This document shows positions 31,722 through 41,550 of a stretch of DNA of 41,915 nucleotides, in pieces. Source of the DNA: Bacilli bacterium (lineage in GTDB: Bacteria > Bacillota_I > Bacilli_A > RF39 > UBA660). The notes under the pieces were generated by a model. That model did not search any database. It saw only the letters and a program-made list of their open reading frames with translations, and was not told where the DNA came from. The stretch covers positions 1 to 41,915 of the forward strand of contig JAFUNE010000015.1 of the NCBI GenBank assembly GCA_017473105.1, read 5' to 3'. Within the stretch, counting starts at the first letter, position 1, and every line of letters begins with the position of its first letter. Position numbers and translations under genes: made by a program.

Positions 31722-32469
31722 ATATTTCTATGATATCACTAATTTTATTTGGGTATGACATATGTATTTTTATATCATCTATAATACTAGTTCTATTAAC
31801 TTCATATGCTTTTTCTGGTAAGTTGTCGTGTTCACTTATATGAATTAGAACTATATCTGTTGTATTATTTCCAATTAATTTATTTAAATACATTGCACAA
31901 TCTTCATTTGAAAGGTGGCCTTCATCTCCAATATTTCTTAATTTAGTTAGTTCATCTTTTGTACCATTCATTTCCATAAATACGTCATGATTACTTTCAA
32001 ATACATATACTGTTTTATTTTTCATATATTTATGGAATTTAAAGTGTATCATTCCTGTATCTGCCATATAACAAACAGATTTATCATTGTATTCAAATAC
32101 AAATCCATAACCACTTTTATCGTGTGAAATTGGTATTTTTGTGAATTTTAATCCTTCAATTTCATCTAGTTCATCTAAAAACTCGTAATTTTTAATCAGT
32201 TCTTTTTTACTATATTCTTCATATGTAGAGGAACCAATATATATTTTTGTATTATAGACTCTATTAAATGAGTGAATACTTCTTACGTGATCTGAGTGTG
32301 CATGAGTAACAATGATAAAGTTTAATTCATCAGGTGATACTCCGATTTCATATAATTTTTCTTTTATATCATTAAATCCAAGGCCTGCATCTATTAGAAA
32401 TTTTACGTTATTTAGTTCAATATATGTTGAATTTCCTTTTGAACTACTTGATAGTACTACTATTTTCAT
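31720..32469 (-). CDS. walJ: MBL-fold hydrolase, WalJ/YycJ-like
   Basis: A metallo-beta-lactamase-fold protein of 249 residues, matching the YycJ/WalJ family: SSSSKGNSTYIE at the start, metal ligands THAHSDH (H56, H58, D60, H61), ADTGM, FESNHD and GHLSNEDCA. WalJ-type proteins are linked to DNA replication and repair (exonuclease activity) and usually follow walK-walH-walI; here the gene instead follows polC by two bases, which fits a replication-linked role. Family call firm, function by analogy. Confidence 0.87.
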   Translation of the reverse strand: MKIVVLSSSSKGNSTYIELNNVKFLIDAGLGFNDIKEKLYEIGVSPDELNFIIVTHAHSDHVRSIHSFNRVYNTKIYIGSSTYEEYSKKELIKNYEFLDELDEIEGLKFTKIPISHDKSGYGFVFEYNDKSVCYMADTGMIHFKFHKYMKNKTVYVFESNHDVFMEMNGTKDELTKLRNIGDEGHLSNEDCAMYLNKLIGNNTTDIVLIHISEHDNLPEKAYEVNRTSIIDDIKIHMSYPNKISDIIEI

Positions 32470-32471
32470 GA

Positions 32472-35400
32472 TTACACCTCGAAATCAAATAATGATAGTT
32501 GAGAACTTTCTGGCATTCCTTTGAATACTCCTAAATTTCTCATTTTGTCAATTAATGTTTGCGATACTTTACATCTATTTTGGAAATCTTCTACACTTAT
32601 AAATGGATGTTTTTGTGCTTCAGATTCTATATTTTTTGCAACTGTTTCTCCTAGTCCATCTATTGTTATAAATGGTGGGATTAATGTATGATCGTCTTCT
32701 ACTCCAAAAGTTAATCCTTTTGATTTATATAAATCAAAATTAGTTATTTTTAATCCACGAGCTGACATTTCAAGTGCAACTTTTAGGCATTCTGATATTC
32801 CTGCTTCTTTATTTGATGCTTCGAATCCTTTATTGTTAATTTCAATTATTCTGTCTTTTATTGCATCATATCCTTTTATCATTGCTTCTATATCAAAGTC
32901 TGTTGCTTTTGTTGAGAACCATGATGCATAGAAATATTGTGGTAAATGTACTTTATACCATGCAATTCTAAATGCACTTGTTACATATGCTGCTGCATGT
33001 GCTTTTGGGAACATGTATTTAATTTTTCTGCATGATTCAATGTACCAATCTTCTATTCCATATTCTTCCATTGTAGCAGCATGTTCTGCCCAAGCTGCTG
33101 GCTCTTTTGATGCTTTTCCTTTACGTACGAATTCCATTATTTTAAATGCTTTGATTGGTGGCAATCCTTTATACATTAAATATACCATTATATCATCTCT
33201 ACACCCGATTACTTCTTTGAAAGGTACTTTTATGTTTCCATCTTCATCTGGTGTACATAAGTCTCTTGCATTTCCAAGCCATACGTCAGTTCCGTGAGAT
33301 AGACCTGATATTTTTACAAGTTCTGCAAATGTTGTTGGTTTAGTTTCATTAACCATACTTATTGTGAAGTTTGTTCCGAATTCTGGAATTCCTAGTGTAC
33401 CTGTTGGGCACATTATTTGTTCGTTTGTTACTCCTAGAACATCTGTGCTTGAGAATATACTCATTGTATCTTTATCATCTAGTGGTACATCTAATACGTT
33501 TGTTCCACTTAAATCTTGTATTAATCTTAATTGTGTTGGGTCTGAGTGGCCTAATATATCTAGTTTTAATAAATCTTCTTCAATTGAGTGATAATCAAAG
33601 TGTGTTGTTCTCCATGGTGATGTTGCATCATCTGCTGGGAATTGGAATGGGGTAAATTCTGAAACATCCATATAGTCTGGTACAACAACGATTCCTCCTG
33701 GGTGTTGTCCTGTTGTTCTTTTTACGCCTGTACATCCTGCAGCAAGTCTTTCAATTTCGCAAGAACGTTTATCAAATATTCCTTTGTCTTCGAAATAGCC
33801 TCGTACAAATCCATATGCTGTTTTTTCTGCTACTGTACCTATTGTTCCTGCTCTATAAACATTATCTACTCCGAATAATACTTTTGTATATTCGTGTGCG
33901 CTTGCTTGGTTTAAGTCTGAGAAATTAAGGTCTATATCTGGTACTTTGTCTGCATTAAATCCTAAGAATGTTGCGAATGGCATGTCTTGTCCATCTTTTT
34001 TCATTTTTATTTTGCAGTTTGGACATTCTTTATCCGGTAAATCAAATCCACTTGAATAAGTTGCTCCTAGAGAAGATCCGTTTTCATCTTCAAATTCACT
34101 ATGTCTGCATTCAGTACATCTATAGTGAGCTGGAAGTGGATTTACTTCTGTAATACCCATTAGTGTTGCTACGAAACTACTTCCTACAGAACCTCTTGAT
34201 CCTACTATGAATCCATCATCGTTTGAGTGTTTAACTAATCTTTGCGCGATTAAGTATATTGGGTCAAATCCTCCTCCAATGATACCTCCAAGTGTTTTTT
34301 TAACTTTTTTAGAAATAGATTTTTCATCCATTTCTCCGTCTTCTTCTTTCCAGTTCTTTTTAACATATTCACTTAATAATTCTTTTACTTTATCAAATCC
34401 TTCTAATATTGTTGAGTGAAGATTTTTAAATGTTTCATTTACTAAGTCTTCTTCTGTTATATTTGGATTTTCTTCTTTTAGTTTTTCATTCCAATATTTA
34501 TATACAGCATCTCCGTATAATTCTTTTGCAATACGTTCTTCTATATTTTGTGGAAGTACGTCTCCATACATAGAGGACGCTTTTTCATAAACTAAGTCTG
34601 TAACTACTCTTGGACAATCTAGGTAACTTTGTCCATCATCACTTCTAACTCTTGGTGAGAATGGTACTCCGTGAGTATCTATAATTACTTCTATTTCTTC
34701 TACCATATCAGCAACTTTATTTGTGTTTGTTACAACTATTTCATATGCTTTCTCTTTTCCTAGGAAGTCAAAGTCTTCTAACATTTCATTTGTTGTTCTA
34801 AAGTGTTGAGATGGTATTGATGTTATGTTATTTTTAGCAAGTGGATGTCTTCCTCCACCTGGTACTTTTTGATTAACAATTATTTCTCTATATATTTTGT
34901 CGTCTCTTGTAAAGTGATGAACGTCTCCCGTTGCAACAATTATTTTTCCTGCATCTTCTGTTGCTTCGACAATTTTCTTTATATGATTTTTAAGTTCAAA
35001 AATGTTTGCAAAATCACCAGTTTGAAGTAAATGATCATATACTTCTGGCGGTTGAACTTCTACATAATCATAGAAATTTATTATATTTGTTAATTCTTCT
35101 CCATCTTTACTTCTTGCTTCTATAAATACTTCTGATTCATAACATCCACTTCCTATAATCAATCCTTCTCTTAATTCGTTTAATTTACTTCTTAAGATAC
35201 GTGGTGTTTTATATAAATAAGTTGTATTTGCAAGTGATATTATTTTAAATAAATTTTTAAGTCCTTCTCTATTTAATGCGATTGCATTAAAGTGATAAGT
35301 TCTTCCGAATTTATGTATTTCATCTTTTGAAATTAGTCTTTCTAAGTCAGATATTTTTTCATAGTTTTGTTGAATTAATTTATTCATCATTTTATGAAAA

Positions 35401-37085
35401 ACTAATGCTGTTCCTTCTGCATCGTAGTCTGCTCTATGGTGAGCATCTTCATCGAATGGAACATTATATCTTTTAACAAGTGCTGAAAGACTATGACGTG
35501 CAAAACCTTGATCTAATGCACGCGATAATTCTAATGTATCAATTACTGTATTTGTAAATTCTCCAAGATCATATTTTTTCATTGCCATTTCAATAAAACT
35601 GATGTCAAATTTTGCATTATGTGCTACCATTGGTGCATTTCCTACCCAGTCTAGGAATTTTTTTGTTACTGTTTTTTCATCTTCTGCTGATGATAACATT
35701 TCGTCTGTTATTTGAGTTAGTTCAACAATTTTATCTGGTAACTTTCTTCCTGGATTTATAAATTCATCAAATCTATCAGTAATCATTCCATCTTTGATTT
35801 TAACAGCTCCGATTTCAATCATTTGATCTCCGTTTGCTGCATTAAACCCTGTAGTTTCTGTATCGTATACTACAAATTCAGTTCCTTCAAGTTTCGTTTC
35901 ATCTGGTCTTACAACTATTCTAATTGTGTCATCAACTAATGTTAATTCTGTTCCAAATAATCCTTTAAATTTCTTTTCTGGATCTTCTTGTTTTTTATTA
36001 TATCCTTTTATTAAACTATAACAAATTGGAAATGCTTGACATCCGTTATGATCGGTTATTGCTACAGCTTTATACCCCATATCTATTGTTCTACTTATTA
36101 ATTCACATGTATGTTTTCCTAAATCAAGTTTAGTAAGTCCATCCATTTGACTCATCATAGTATGTGCATGTAATTCTACTCTCTTAACTGGTGCATCATC
36201 TACAACTTTTTCTACTTTTTTCTCATAGCTTTCTACATCATTAATGCTAAATTCATAGTCATTACTTCTTGTATTAAATGAAACGCTACCTTTCATCTTA
36301 TACCATTTACCTGGTTTTATTTCTGATAGTAATTTATTATATTCACCTTCATCTTTCGTAAACATTTTTCCTATCATACTATCTGTGTAATCAGTTAATT
36401 TTAATGTTATAATGAACCATCCACTTTGTGTCGTATTTGAGTCTACTCCGAATACTTCTGCAAGTATTGCAACATTTCTTTGATCTGTTGTTAGGTTTTT
36501 AATATCACTTAAGTCACCAAGGACGCTCTTTCCTTTTATTACTTTACTTGTTTGTTTATTTATTTTGACTTCTTGGATATGTTCTATTTCTTCAATGAAT
36601 TTTTTTCTTTCTTCTTCATTTATTGTTACGCTTACTTCTGTATTATCAAATCCCATATCTGACATAAACTCAATAATTTTATCGCTTATTTCTTCTATTT
36701 TATTTTTTTCTGCTGTGTTTAATACATCAAAATGAATTTTACTTCCTTCTATTTTTATTTTGTCTTTGTCTATGCAATTTAACATAGGTGATTTTTTTAT
36801 TGTTATATCAAAGTAATAGTTAAAGTAATCATTAAAATACAATGTATTATTTTTTACAATAAATTTAAATTTTACAGAATCTGCTCCTTTTAATGTGCTT
36901 ACTTTTTGAAATAATTCTTTAAATACATCTAATGGTATTAAATTATCTATTTCTATTACAAGTGTCATTCTATTTATTTTTTTAAGCAAAAGAACTTCTT
37001 TTACAGAAGCATTTTTAAAATATAAATAATAATCTTTATTAAAGTTTACTGTATTAAATAGTCTTTCTAATTTAGCATCTATCAC
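32472..37085 (-). CDS. polC: DNA polymerase III alpha subunit, PolC type
   Basis: The main replicative polymerase of low-GC Gram-positives. The 1537 residues (usual about 1440) have an N-terminal domain, an OB fold (about 200-295), a PHP domain (VELHAHTMMSQMDG, about 305), a 3'-5' exonuclease inserted in it (VVYDTETTGF about 410; HNAKFDISF; HRADYDAEGT) and the polymerase core with PDIDLNFSD and YRAGTIGTVAEKTAYGFV. Zinc-finger cysteines CTEC ... CPNC are present. Start codon is GTG after GTGAGG. It is followed by walJ in the same operon. Confidence 0.97.
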   Translation of the reverse strand: MIDAKLERLFNTVNFNKDYYLYFKNASVKEVLLLKKINRMTLVIEIDNLIPLDVFKELFQKVSTLKGADSVKFKFIVKNNTLYFNDYFNYYFDITIKKSPMLNCIDKDKIKIEGSKIHFDVLNTAEKNKIEEISDKIIEFMSDMGFDNTEVSVTINEEERKKFIEEIEHIQEVKINKQTSKVIKGKSVLGDLSDIKNLTTDQRNVAILAEVFGVDSNTTQSGWFIITLKLTDYTDSMIGKMFTKDEGEYNKLLSEIKPGKWYKMKGSVSFNTRSNDYEFSINDVESYEKKVEKVVDDAPVKRVELHAHTMMSQMDGLTKLDLGKHTCELISRTIDMGYKAVAITDHNGCQAFPICYSLIKGYNKKQEDPEKKFKGLFGTELTLVDDTIRIVVRPDETKLEGTEFVVYDTETTGFNAANGDQMIEIGAVKIKDGMITDRFDEFINPGRKLPDKIVELTQITDEMLSSAEDEKTVTKKFLDWVGNAPMVAHNAKFDISFIEMAMKKYDLGEFTNTVIDTLELSRALDQGFARHSLSALVKRYNVPFDEDAHHRADYDAEGTALVFHKMMNKLIQQNYEKISDLERLISKDEIHKFGRTYHFNAIALNREGLKNLFKIISLANTTYLYKTPRILRSKLNELREGLIIGSGCYESEVFIEARSKDGEELTNIINFYDYVEVQPPEVYDHLLQTGDFANIFELKNHIKKIVEATEDAGKIIVATGDVHHFTRDDKIYREIIVNQKVPGGGRHPLAKNNITSIPSQHFRTTNEMLEDFDFLGKEKAYEIVVTNTNKVADMVEEIEVIIDTHGVPFSPRVRSDDGQSYLDCPRVVTDLVYEKASSMYGDVLPQNIEERIAKELYGDAVYKYWNEKLKEENPNITEEDLVNETFKNLHSTILEGFDKVKELLSEYVKKNWKEEDGEMDEKSISKKVKKTLGGIIGGGFDPIYLIAQRLVKHSNDDGFIVGSRGSVGSSFVATLMGITEVNPLPAHYRCTECRHSEFEDENGSSLGATYSSGFDLPDKECPNCKIKMKKDGQDMPFATFLGFNADKVPDIDLNFSDLNQASAHEYTKVLFGVDNVYRAGTIGTVAEKTAYGFVRGYFEDKGIFDKRSCEIERLAAGCTGVKRTTGQHPGGIVVVPDYMDVSEFTPFQFPADDATSPWRTTHFDYHSIEEDLLKLDILGHSDPTQLRLIQDLSGTNVLDVPLDDKDTMSIFSSTDVLGVTNEQIMCPTGTLGIPEFGTNFTISMVNETKPTTFAELVKISGLSHGTDVWLGNARDLCTPDEDGNIKVPFKEVIGCRDDIMVYLMYKGLPPIKAFKIMEFVRKGKASKEPAAWAEHAATMEEYGIEDWYIESCRKIKYMFPKAHAAAYVTSAFRIAWYKVHLPQYFYASWFSTKATDFDIEAMIKGYDAIKDRIIEINNKGFEASNKEAGISECLKVALEMSARGLKITNFDLYKSKGLTFGVEDDHTLIPPFITIDGLGETVAKNIESEAQKHPFISVEDFQNRCKVSQTLIDKMRNLGVFKGMPESSQLSLFDFEV

Positions 37086-37106
37086 TTCTTTACCTCACTT
37101 AAAAAT

Positions 37107-37135
37107 ATTATACATATTTTATTTTAGTTTGTCAT
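37107..37135 (-). promoter_or_regulatory. polC promoter
   Basis: ATGACA (37130-37135), 17 bp, TATAAT (37107-37112). The -35 lies in the end of the 106-aa gene. Confidence 0.72.
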
Positions 37136-37439
37136 TCATTTTGTCGTAAAGTTTATATAAATTTTGAACTGAATTTTCTAAAAAATAGTAGTGTATTATA
37201 TAAAAAATATTTAATATCATTAATATTACTGTAATTAATAGAAATTTAATATTTTGAAGAGTTAATATTACAAATATAAGTAAAATTAAAATACAGAATA
37301 ACATTATAAACATATGAACAATTCTTTCATGTGAAAAGAAAGTAATTTTATCTTTAAGTTCTTCTAAATCTTTTTTATTTATTTCTTTTTTTAATTTATT
37401 TTCTGTTTCTTTAATATAGTTTTGTATGTACTTTTTCAT
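37119..37439 (-). CDS. Hypothetical membrane protein, 106 aa
   Basis: Function unknown. A charged N-terminal helix (about 1-38, probably cytoplasmic) is followed by two membrane helices (about 41-60 and 65-88) and a short charged tail (NLYKLYDKMNDKLK). Translation start after AGGTGA. Its promoter is an extended -10 (TGA-TATAAT at 37455-37460) in the T-tract of the lysS terminator. Lies between lysS and polC. Confidence 0.72.
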   Translation of the reverse strand: MKKYIQNYIKETENKLKKEINKKDLEELKDKITFFSHERIVHMFIMLFCILILLIFVILTLQNIKFLLITVILMILNIFYIIHYYFLENSVQNLYKLYDKMNDKLK

Positions 37440-37461
37440 TTTATCACCTATTTTATTATAT

Positions 37462-37487
37462 CAAAAAAAGATATCTTTCGATATCTT
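37462..37487 (-). terminator. Terminator of the aspS-lysS operon
   Basis: The 8-bp stem AAGATATC/GATATCTT has a 4-nt GAAA loop (minus strand) and seven T residues. It overlaps the last base pairs of lysS and runs into the next promoter. Confidence 0.87.
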
Positions 37488-38958
37488 AGTTTTTCTTATC
37501 TTTCATTTGTGGGAATAAAACTACATCTCTAATTGATGGCATATCATAGATTATCATCATTAATCTATCAATACCGAATCCAAGACCACTTATTGGAGGC
37601 ATACCTTGTTCCATAGCTCCAAGAAATTGTTCATCAAGTTCCATAGTTTCATCGTCACCTTGTTCTTTGGCTTTAAGTTGATCTTCAAAATTTTCTCTTT
37701 GAATTTTTGGATCCACAAGTTCTGAATATGCTTTACAAAGTTCTGTTCCTGCTGCTAATACTTGGAATACATCAATAATTCTATTATCCTTATCATTACG
37801 TCTAGCTAGTGGAATTAAAACTGCTGGGTAATTATAAATAATAGTTGGTTCTACTATATGAGCACGAATTGTTTTTTTGTATGTAAAATCAATTATTTGA
37901 CTTAGTGATTTATAATCTTCTAAATCTTCATATGTAAATATACCTTTTTCTACTATTTTATCTTTTAATTCTTGTGGTTCAGTTATACTTAGGAAATCAA
38001 ATCCTAATATTTCTGTTAATTTTTCTACATAGTTTATTCTATTCCAATTTTCTTTACCAAAATCTAGTGTTGTCCCTTGATAAGTTACTACTGGTGAACC
38101 TGTTAATTCAATTAATAAATTTTTAATAAATCCTGTATAGAATTTAATGTTATCTTCGAAATTCCAGTATGAAGCATACCATTCTACTTGAGTGAATTCT
38201 TGTAAGTGTTCTGTATCCATTCCTTCATTTCTAAAACATTTTGCTACTTCATATACTTTATCAAATCCTGCAGCTATACATTGTTTTAAATATGTTTCTG
38301 GCGCAATTCTTAAATTACAATCCATATCAAGTGCGTTATGATGAGTATAAAATGGTTTAGCACTTGCTCCGCATACAGCGTTTTGTAAAATTGGAGTTTC
38401 TACTTGTAAGAATCCATTTTCTCCTAAATATCTATGAATAAATGAGTATAATTTACTTCTTCCTAAGAATACGCGTCTTGAGTCTTCATTCATTATTAAG
38501 TCTACATATCTTTGTCTATATTTTGCTTCAATATCTGTAAGTCCATGGAATTTTTCAGGTAGTGGTTTTAATGCTTTACCTAAAAATTCAAAACTTTCTA
38601 CTCTTAATGTTTTTTCTCCTGTTTGTGTTGTAAATATTTCTCCAGTTGCTCCTATGAAATCTCCTACGTCTATTTGTTTTTTGAAGAATTCGTATTTATC
38701 TTCTCCTACAATATCTACTTTAATTTCAAGTTGCATATTTCCTTCAAGATCACGAATTTTTACGAAGCTAAGTTTACCCATTTTTCTCATGAAACCTATT
38801 CTTCCAGCAATACTTACATTTTTAGTTCCATCTTCTAATTCTTTTGCTTCATGTAGTCTATGTGTTCTTTCAAATCTTTCTGGATATGGATTACATACTT
38901 CGCTTATTGCTTCTAATTTATTTCTTCTTACTATTTCTTGTTCACTTAATTCGTTCAT
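37486..38958 (-). CDS. lysS: Lysyl-tRNA synthetase, class II
   Basis: Charges tRNA-Lys. The 490 residues have the N-terminal OB anticodon-binding domain (VSIAGRIGFMRKMGKLSFVK near 49), motif 2 (EVAKCFRNEGMDTEHLQEFTQVEWY) and motif 3 (GLGFGIDRLMMIIYDMPSIRDV). Full length. Its ATG overlaps the stop of the 188-aa gene (ATGA), so it is in the aspS operon and may be under the Asp T-box. Confidence 0.97.
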   Translation of the reverse strand: MNELSEQEIVRRNKLEAISEVCNPYPERFERTHRLHEAKELEDGTKNVSIAGRIGFMRKMGKLSFVKIRDLEGNMQLEIKVDIVGEDKYEFFKKQIDVGDFIGATGEIFTTQTGEKTLRVESFEFLGKALKPLPEKFHGLTDIEAKYRQRYVDLIMNEDSRRVFLGRSKLYSFIHRYLGENGFLQVETPILQNAVCGASAKPFYTHHNALDMDCNLRIAPETYLKQCIAAGFDKVYEVAKCFRNEGMDTEHLQEFTQVEWYASYWNFEDNIKFYTGFIKNLLIELTGSPVVTYQGTTLDFGKENWNRINYVEKLTEILGFDFLSITEPQELKDKIVEKGIFTYEDLEDYKSLSQIIDFTYKKTIRAHIVEPTIIYNYPAVLIPLARRNDKDNRIIDVFQVLAAGTELCKAYSELVDPKIQRENFEDQLKAKEQGDDETMELDEQFLGAMEQGMPPISGLGFGIDRLMMIIYDMPSIRDVVLFPQMKDKKN

Positions 38959-39521
38959 TTTTTCACTTCCTTTTTTATTATATTTAATCTTTTAATTAGA
39001 TAGATTATAAATTCATCTAAATACATGTATTCTTTGTCTCTGAATTTTTCATATATTTTTATTATTTTTTCAAATATTGTTGTATTTTCATCATCAATTA
39101 AAATACTCAATTGATCTTTTGCTATGTAAAATTTTAAATCATTACATTTTACAAATTCATCAAATGTGTTATATGGATAGAAAGCATAACTACTTTTATT
39201 CATTTGGTTTATTATGCTTTCTAATGTTCCTTCACTTATTGAAAATATTTTTGAATCTTCAAGTATTTCATATATTAAATTAAATGCTAATTCTTTTGAA
39301 TCTATATTTTGTTTTAATCTATCTATTTTTGATATTATGTTATGTATTTTTAAATCTAATGTATCTAAAAATTGATAACTCATTCCACTTATAATATCAT
39401 CTTCTGTTAATGTATTGATGCTTAGTTGATAATTTCTATTCATAATTTCTTGTGATTTGTTTGTTAGAACTATGTAATTATCTTTTAGCGTTAAATCTTC
39501 TACATATTTTAACTGCATCAT
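38955..39521 (-). CDS. Hypothetical protein between aspS and lysS, 188 aa
   Basis: I do not recognise this protein. It is soluble and mainly helical, with a heptad-like middle (LDLKIHNIISKIDRLKQNID, about 55-74) and a Lys/Ile-rich end. It starts six bases after aspS and ends overlapping the lysS start (ATGA), so it is part of the operon. Two adjacent ATG codons are possible starts. Nothing in it suggests a synthetase domain. Confidence 0.75.
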   Translation of the reverse strand: MMQLKYVEDLTLKDNYIVLTNKSQEIMNRNYQLSINTLTEDDIISGMSYQFLDTLDLKIHNIISKIDRLKQNIDSKELAFNLIYEILEDSKIFSISEGTLESIINQMNKSSYAFYPYNTFDEFVKCNDLKFYIAKDQLSILIDDENTTIFEKIIKIYEKFRDKEYMYLDEFIIYLIKRLNIIKKEVKK

Positions 39522-39527
39522 ACACCA

Positions 39528-41273
39528 TTAGTCTCTTATTTTAATATGTGTTTCTCTTAGTTGATGTTCAAACACTTCGTTTGGACATCCCATTAATGCA
39601 TCACTACCATTTGCTGCTAGTGGGAATGCTACCATTTCTCTTATGTTTTCTTCATCTTTTAATGTCATTAAAATTCTATCAATTCCAGGAGCCATTCCTG
39701 CATGTGGTGGAGCTCCATATTGGAATGCTTGATATAATGATGGGAATTTACTTTCTACTACGCTTTCATCGTATCCAGCTATTGCAAATGCTTTTTTAAG
39801 TAATACTGGATTATAATTTCTTTCTCCACCTGATGCCATTTCTAAACCATTACATACAAAGTCATATTGACATGCTAGTACTTCGTCTGTTTTTTTATTT
39901 TCTAGTGCTTCTATTCCACCATTTGGCATACTAAATGGATTGTGTGTGAAGTCATATTTGTTTTCTTCTTCATTCCATTCATACATTGGGAAATCAACAA
40001 TAATACAGAATTCATATTTTGATTTATCTACTAAATCTAATTCATTTGCTATTTTTAATCTTAAGTTACCGCAAATTTTTGAGAATTTTTCTCCTTTTGT
40101 ACCACATATTATAAATAATACGTTATTTTCTTCTAAATTGAATCTTTCTGTTAAGTTTGCTTTTTCTTCGTCGCTTAATAATTTTGCAAATGATCCTACT
40201 AATTCTTTATTCTCATTAATTTTTACAAATCCTAAAGCAGAAGCTCCAAGTGATTTGTATTCTTCATCAAGTTTTTTATACCATGAATTTGATTTATCAC
40301 ATGAATCAACTTTAAAGCATTTTACTTCTTTATCTTTGAATACAGGTGTTTCATTTTTAGAAAGTAATTCTGTAATATTTTCTATTTCAAATTTAATTCT
40401 TAAATCTGGTTTATCTGAACCATATTTTTCCATAGATTCCCTATATGGTATTCTTCTAAATGGTACTTCTGATACTTCTTTAGTACCGAATTTTTTGAAT
40501 ATTTCATAATATACTTTTTGTCCTACTTCAAATACGTCTTCTTGAGTTGCAAATGACATTTCCATATCAAGTTGATAGAAGTCTCCATATAATCTGTCAC
40601 TTCTTGCATCCTCATCTCTAAAACATGGTGCTATTTGGAAATATTTATTAAATCCACTACACATAAGTAATTGTTTAAAGATTTGTGGTGCTTGTGGTAA
40701 AGCATAGAATCTTCCTTTGAATTTTCTTGATGGAATAATGAAATCTCTTGCTCCTTCTGGACTTGATGCAGTTAAGATTGGAGTTTGAATTTCAGTGAAA
40801 TCCATTCCTTTCATAATTTCTCTTATATAATCAATAACTTGTGTTCTAAATAAGATATTGTCATGTACTTCTTTATTTCTTAAATCTAGATATCTATATT
40901 TAAGTCTAGTTTCTTCTGTAGATGCTTTAGAATTTTTTACTTCAAATGGAAGCGTTTTAAATACATCTCCTAAAACTTCTAATGATTTAATATGAACTTC
41001 TACTTCTCCAGTTTTCATATTTTTGTTAATCATATCTTCTGTTCTTAATTCAACAGTTCCTGTTACAGTTGCAGTTGACTCACGGTTTAATGATGAGTAT
41101 TTTTCTACATCATTTGAAATTAATTGTACTACTCCTTTTTCATCTCTTAGTGTTATAAAAACTAAACTTCCAAGGTTTCTTACGTTTTCAATCCATCCAG
41201 CTAGTCTTATTTCTTTTCCAACATATTCTTTTGTTACTTCTCCACAGTATATGTCTCTGTATTTGTTTGCCAT
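39528..41273 (-). CDS. aspS: Aspartyl-tRNA synthetase
   Basis: Bacterial-type AspRS of 581 residues: an N-terminal OB fold (IRLAGWIENVRNLGSLVFITL), motif 1/2 region (TPILTASSPEGARDF, FRDEDARSDRLYGDFYQLD), the bacterial GAD insertion (about 285-415) and motif 3 (GMAPGIDRILM). Whether it is discriminating or also charges tRNA-Asn cannot be told from this window. It is first in aspS-188 aa-lysS and preceded by a T-box leader. Confidence 0.97.
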   Translation of the reverse strand: MANKYRDIYCGEVTKEYVGKEIRLAGWIENVRNLGSLVFITLRDEKGVVQLISNDVEKYSSLNRESTATVTGTVELRTEDMINKNMKTGEVEVHIKSLEVLGDVFKTLPFEVKNSKASTEETRLKYRYLDLRNKEVHDNILFRTQVIDYIREIMKGMDFTEIQTPILTASSPEGARDFIIPSRKFKGRFYALPQAPQIFKQLLMCSGFNKYFQIAPCFRDEDARSDRLYGDFYQLDMEMSFATQEDVFEVGQKVYYEIFKKFGTKEVSEVPFRRIPYRESMEKYGSDKPDLRIKFEIENITELLSKNETPVFKDKEVKCFKVDSCDKSNSWYKKLDEEYKSLGASALGFVKINENKELVGSFAKLLSDEEKANLTERFNLEENNVLFIICGTKGEKFSKICGNLRLKIANELDLVDKSKYEFCIIVDFPMYEWNEEENKYDFTHNPFSMPNGGIEALENKKTDEVLACQYDFVCNGLEMASGGERNYNPVLLKKAFAIAGYDESVVESKFPSLYQAFQYGAPPHAGMAPGIDRILMTLKDEENIREMVAFPLAANGSDALMGCPNEVFEHQLRETHIKIRD

Positions 41274-41283
41274 TTTTACATCC

Positions 41284-41508
41284 CTTTCTAAATAAAAAAA
41301 GATCTATTCGTAAGAGCGTGTTTGTACGCTGTGCCATCTTACTTCATAGATCTTTATAATTCTATCTTTACTCTTTAACGCAGAAGTGCGATTAAGCTCT
41401 AAGGTTTGTCACTTTTCTTTTTTCGAAATATTACTAATCACTAATTTCCACCAACCATTAGTTCTCTATGCAGTTAAGTAATTTTCTACTTTCCTCTTCA
41501 TTGCTTAC
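41284..41508 (-). promoter_or_regulatory. T-box leader (Asp) controlling aspS
   Basis: On the minus strand it shows AGAGAACTAATGGTTGGTGG (stem I, like the thrS leader), the likely specifier GAC at 41408-41410 followed by A, and T-box AAGATGGCACAGCG whose TGGC matches a tRNA with discriminator G, as for tRNA-Asp. The terminator pairs AAAGATCTAT (41346-41355 complement) with ATAGATCTTT and is followed by TTTTATTT. Confidence 0.92.
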
Positions 41509-41514
41509 GAGTAG

Positions 41515-41543
41515 ATTATATTATTTTATTTGATTTTTGTCAA
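41515..41543 (-). promoter_or_regulatory. Promoter of the aspS T-box transcript
   Basis: TTGACA (41538-41543), 17 bp, TATAAT (41515-41520). It lies 27 bp from the end of the IS3 element. Confidence 0.88.
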
Positions 41544-41550
41544 TGAGATA

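Noticed and set aside
39940..40509. Plus-strand ORF of 189 codons opposite aspS
   Set aside because: It lies fully antisense to conserved AspRS sequence, has no ribosome site or promoter and is rich in Ser/Phe/Leu as expected from the complement of AT-rich coding DNA.
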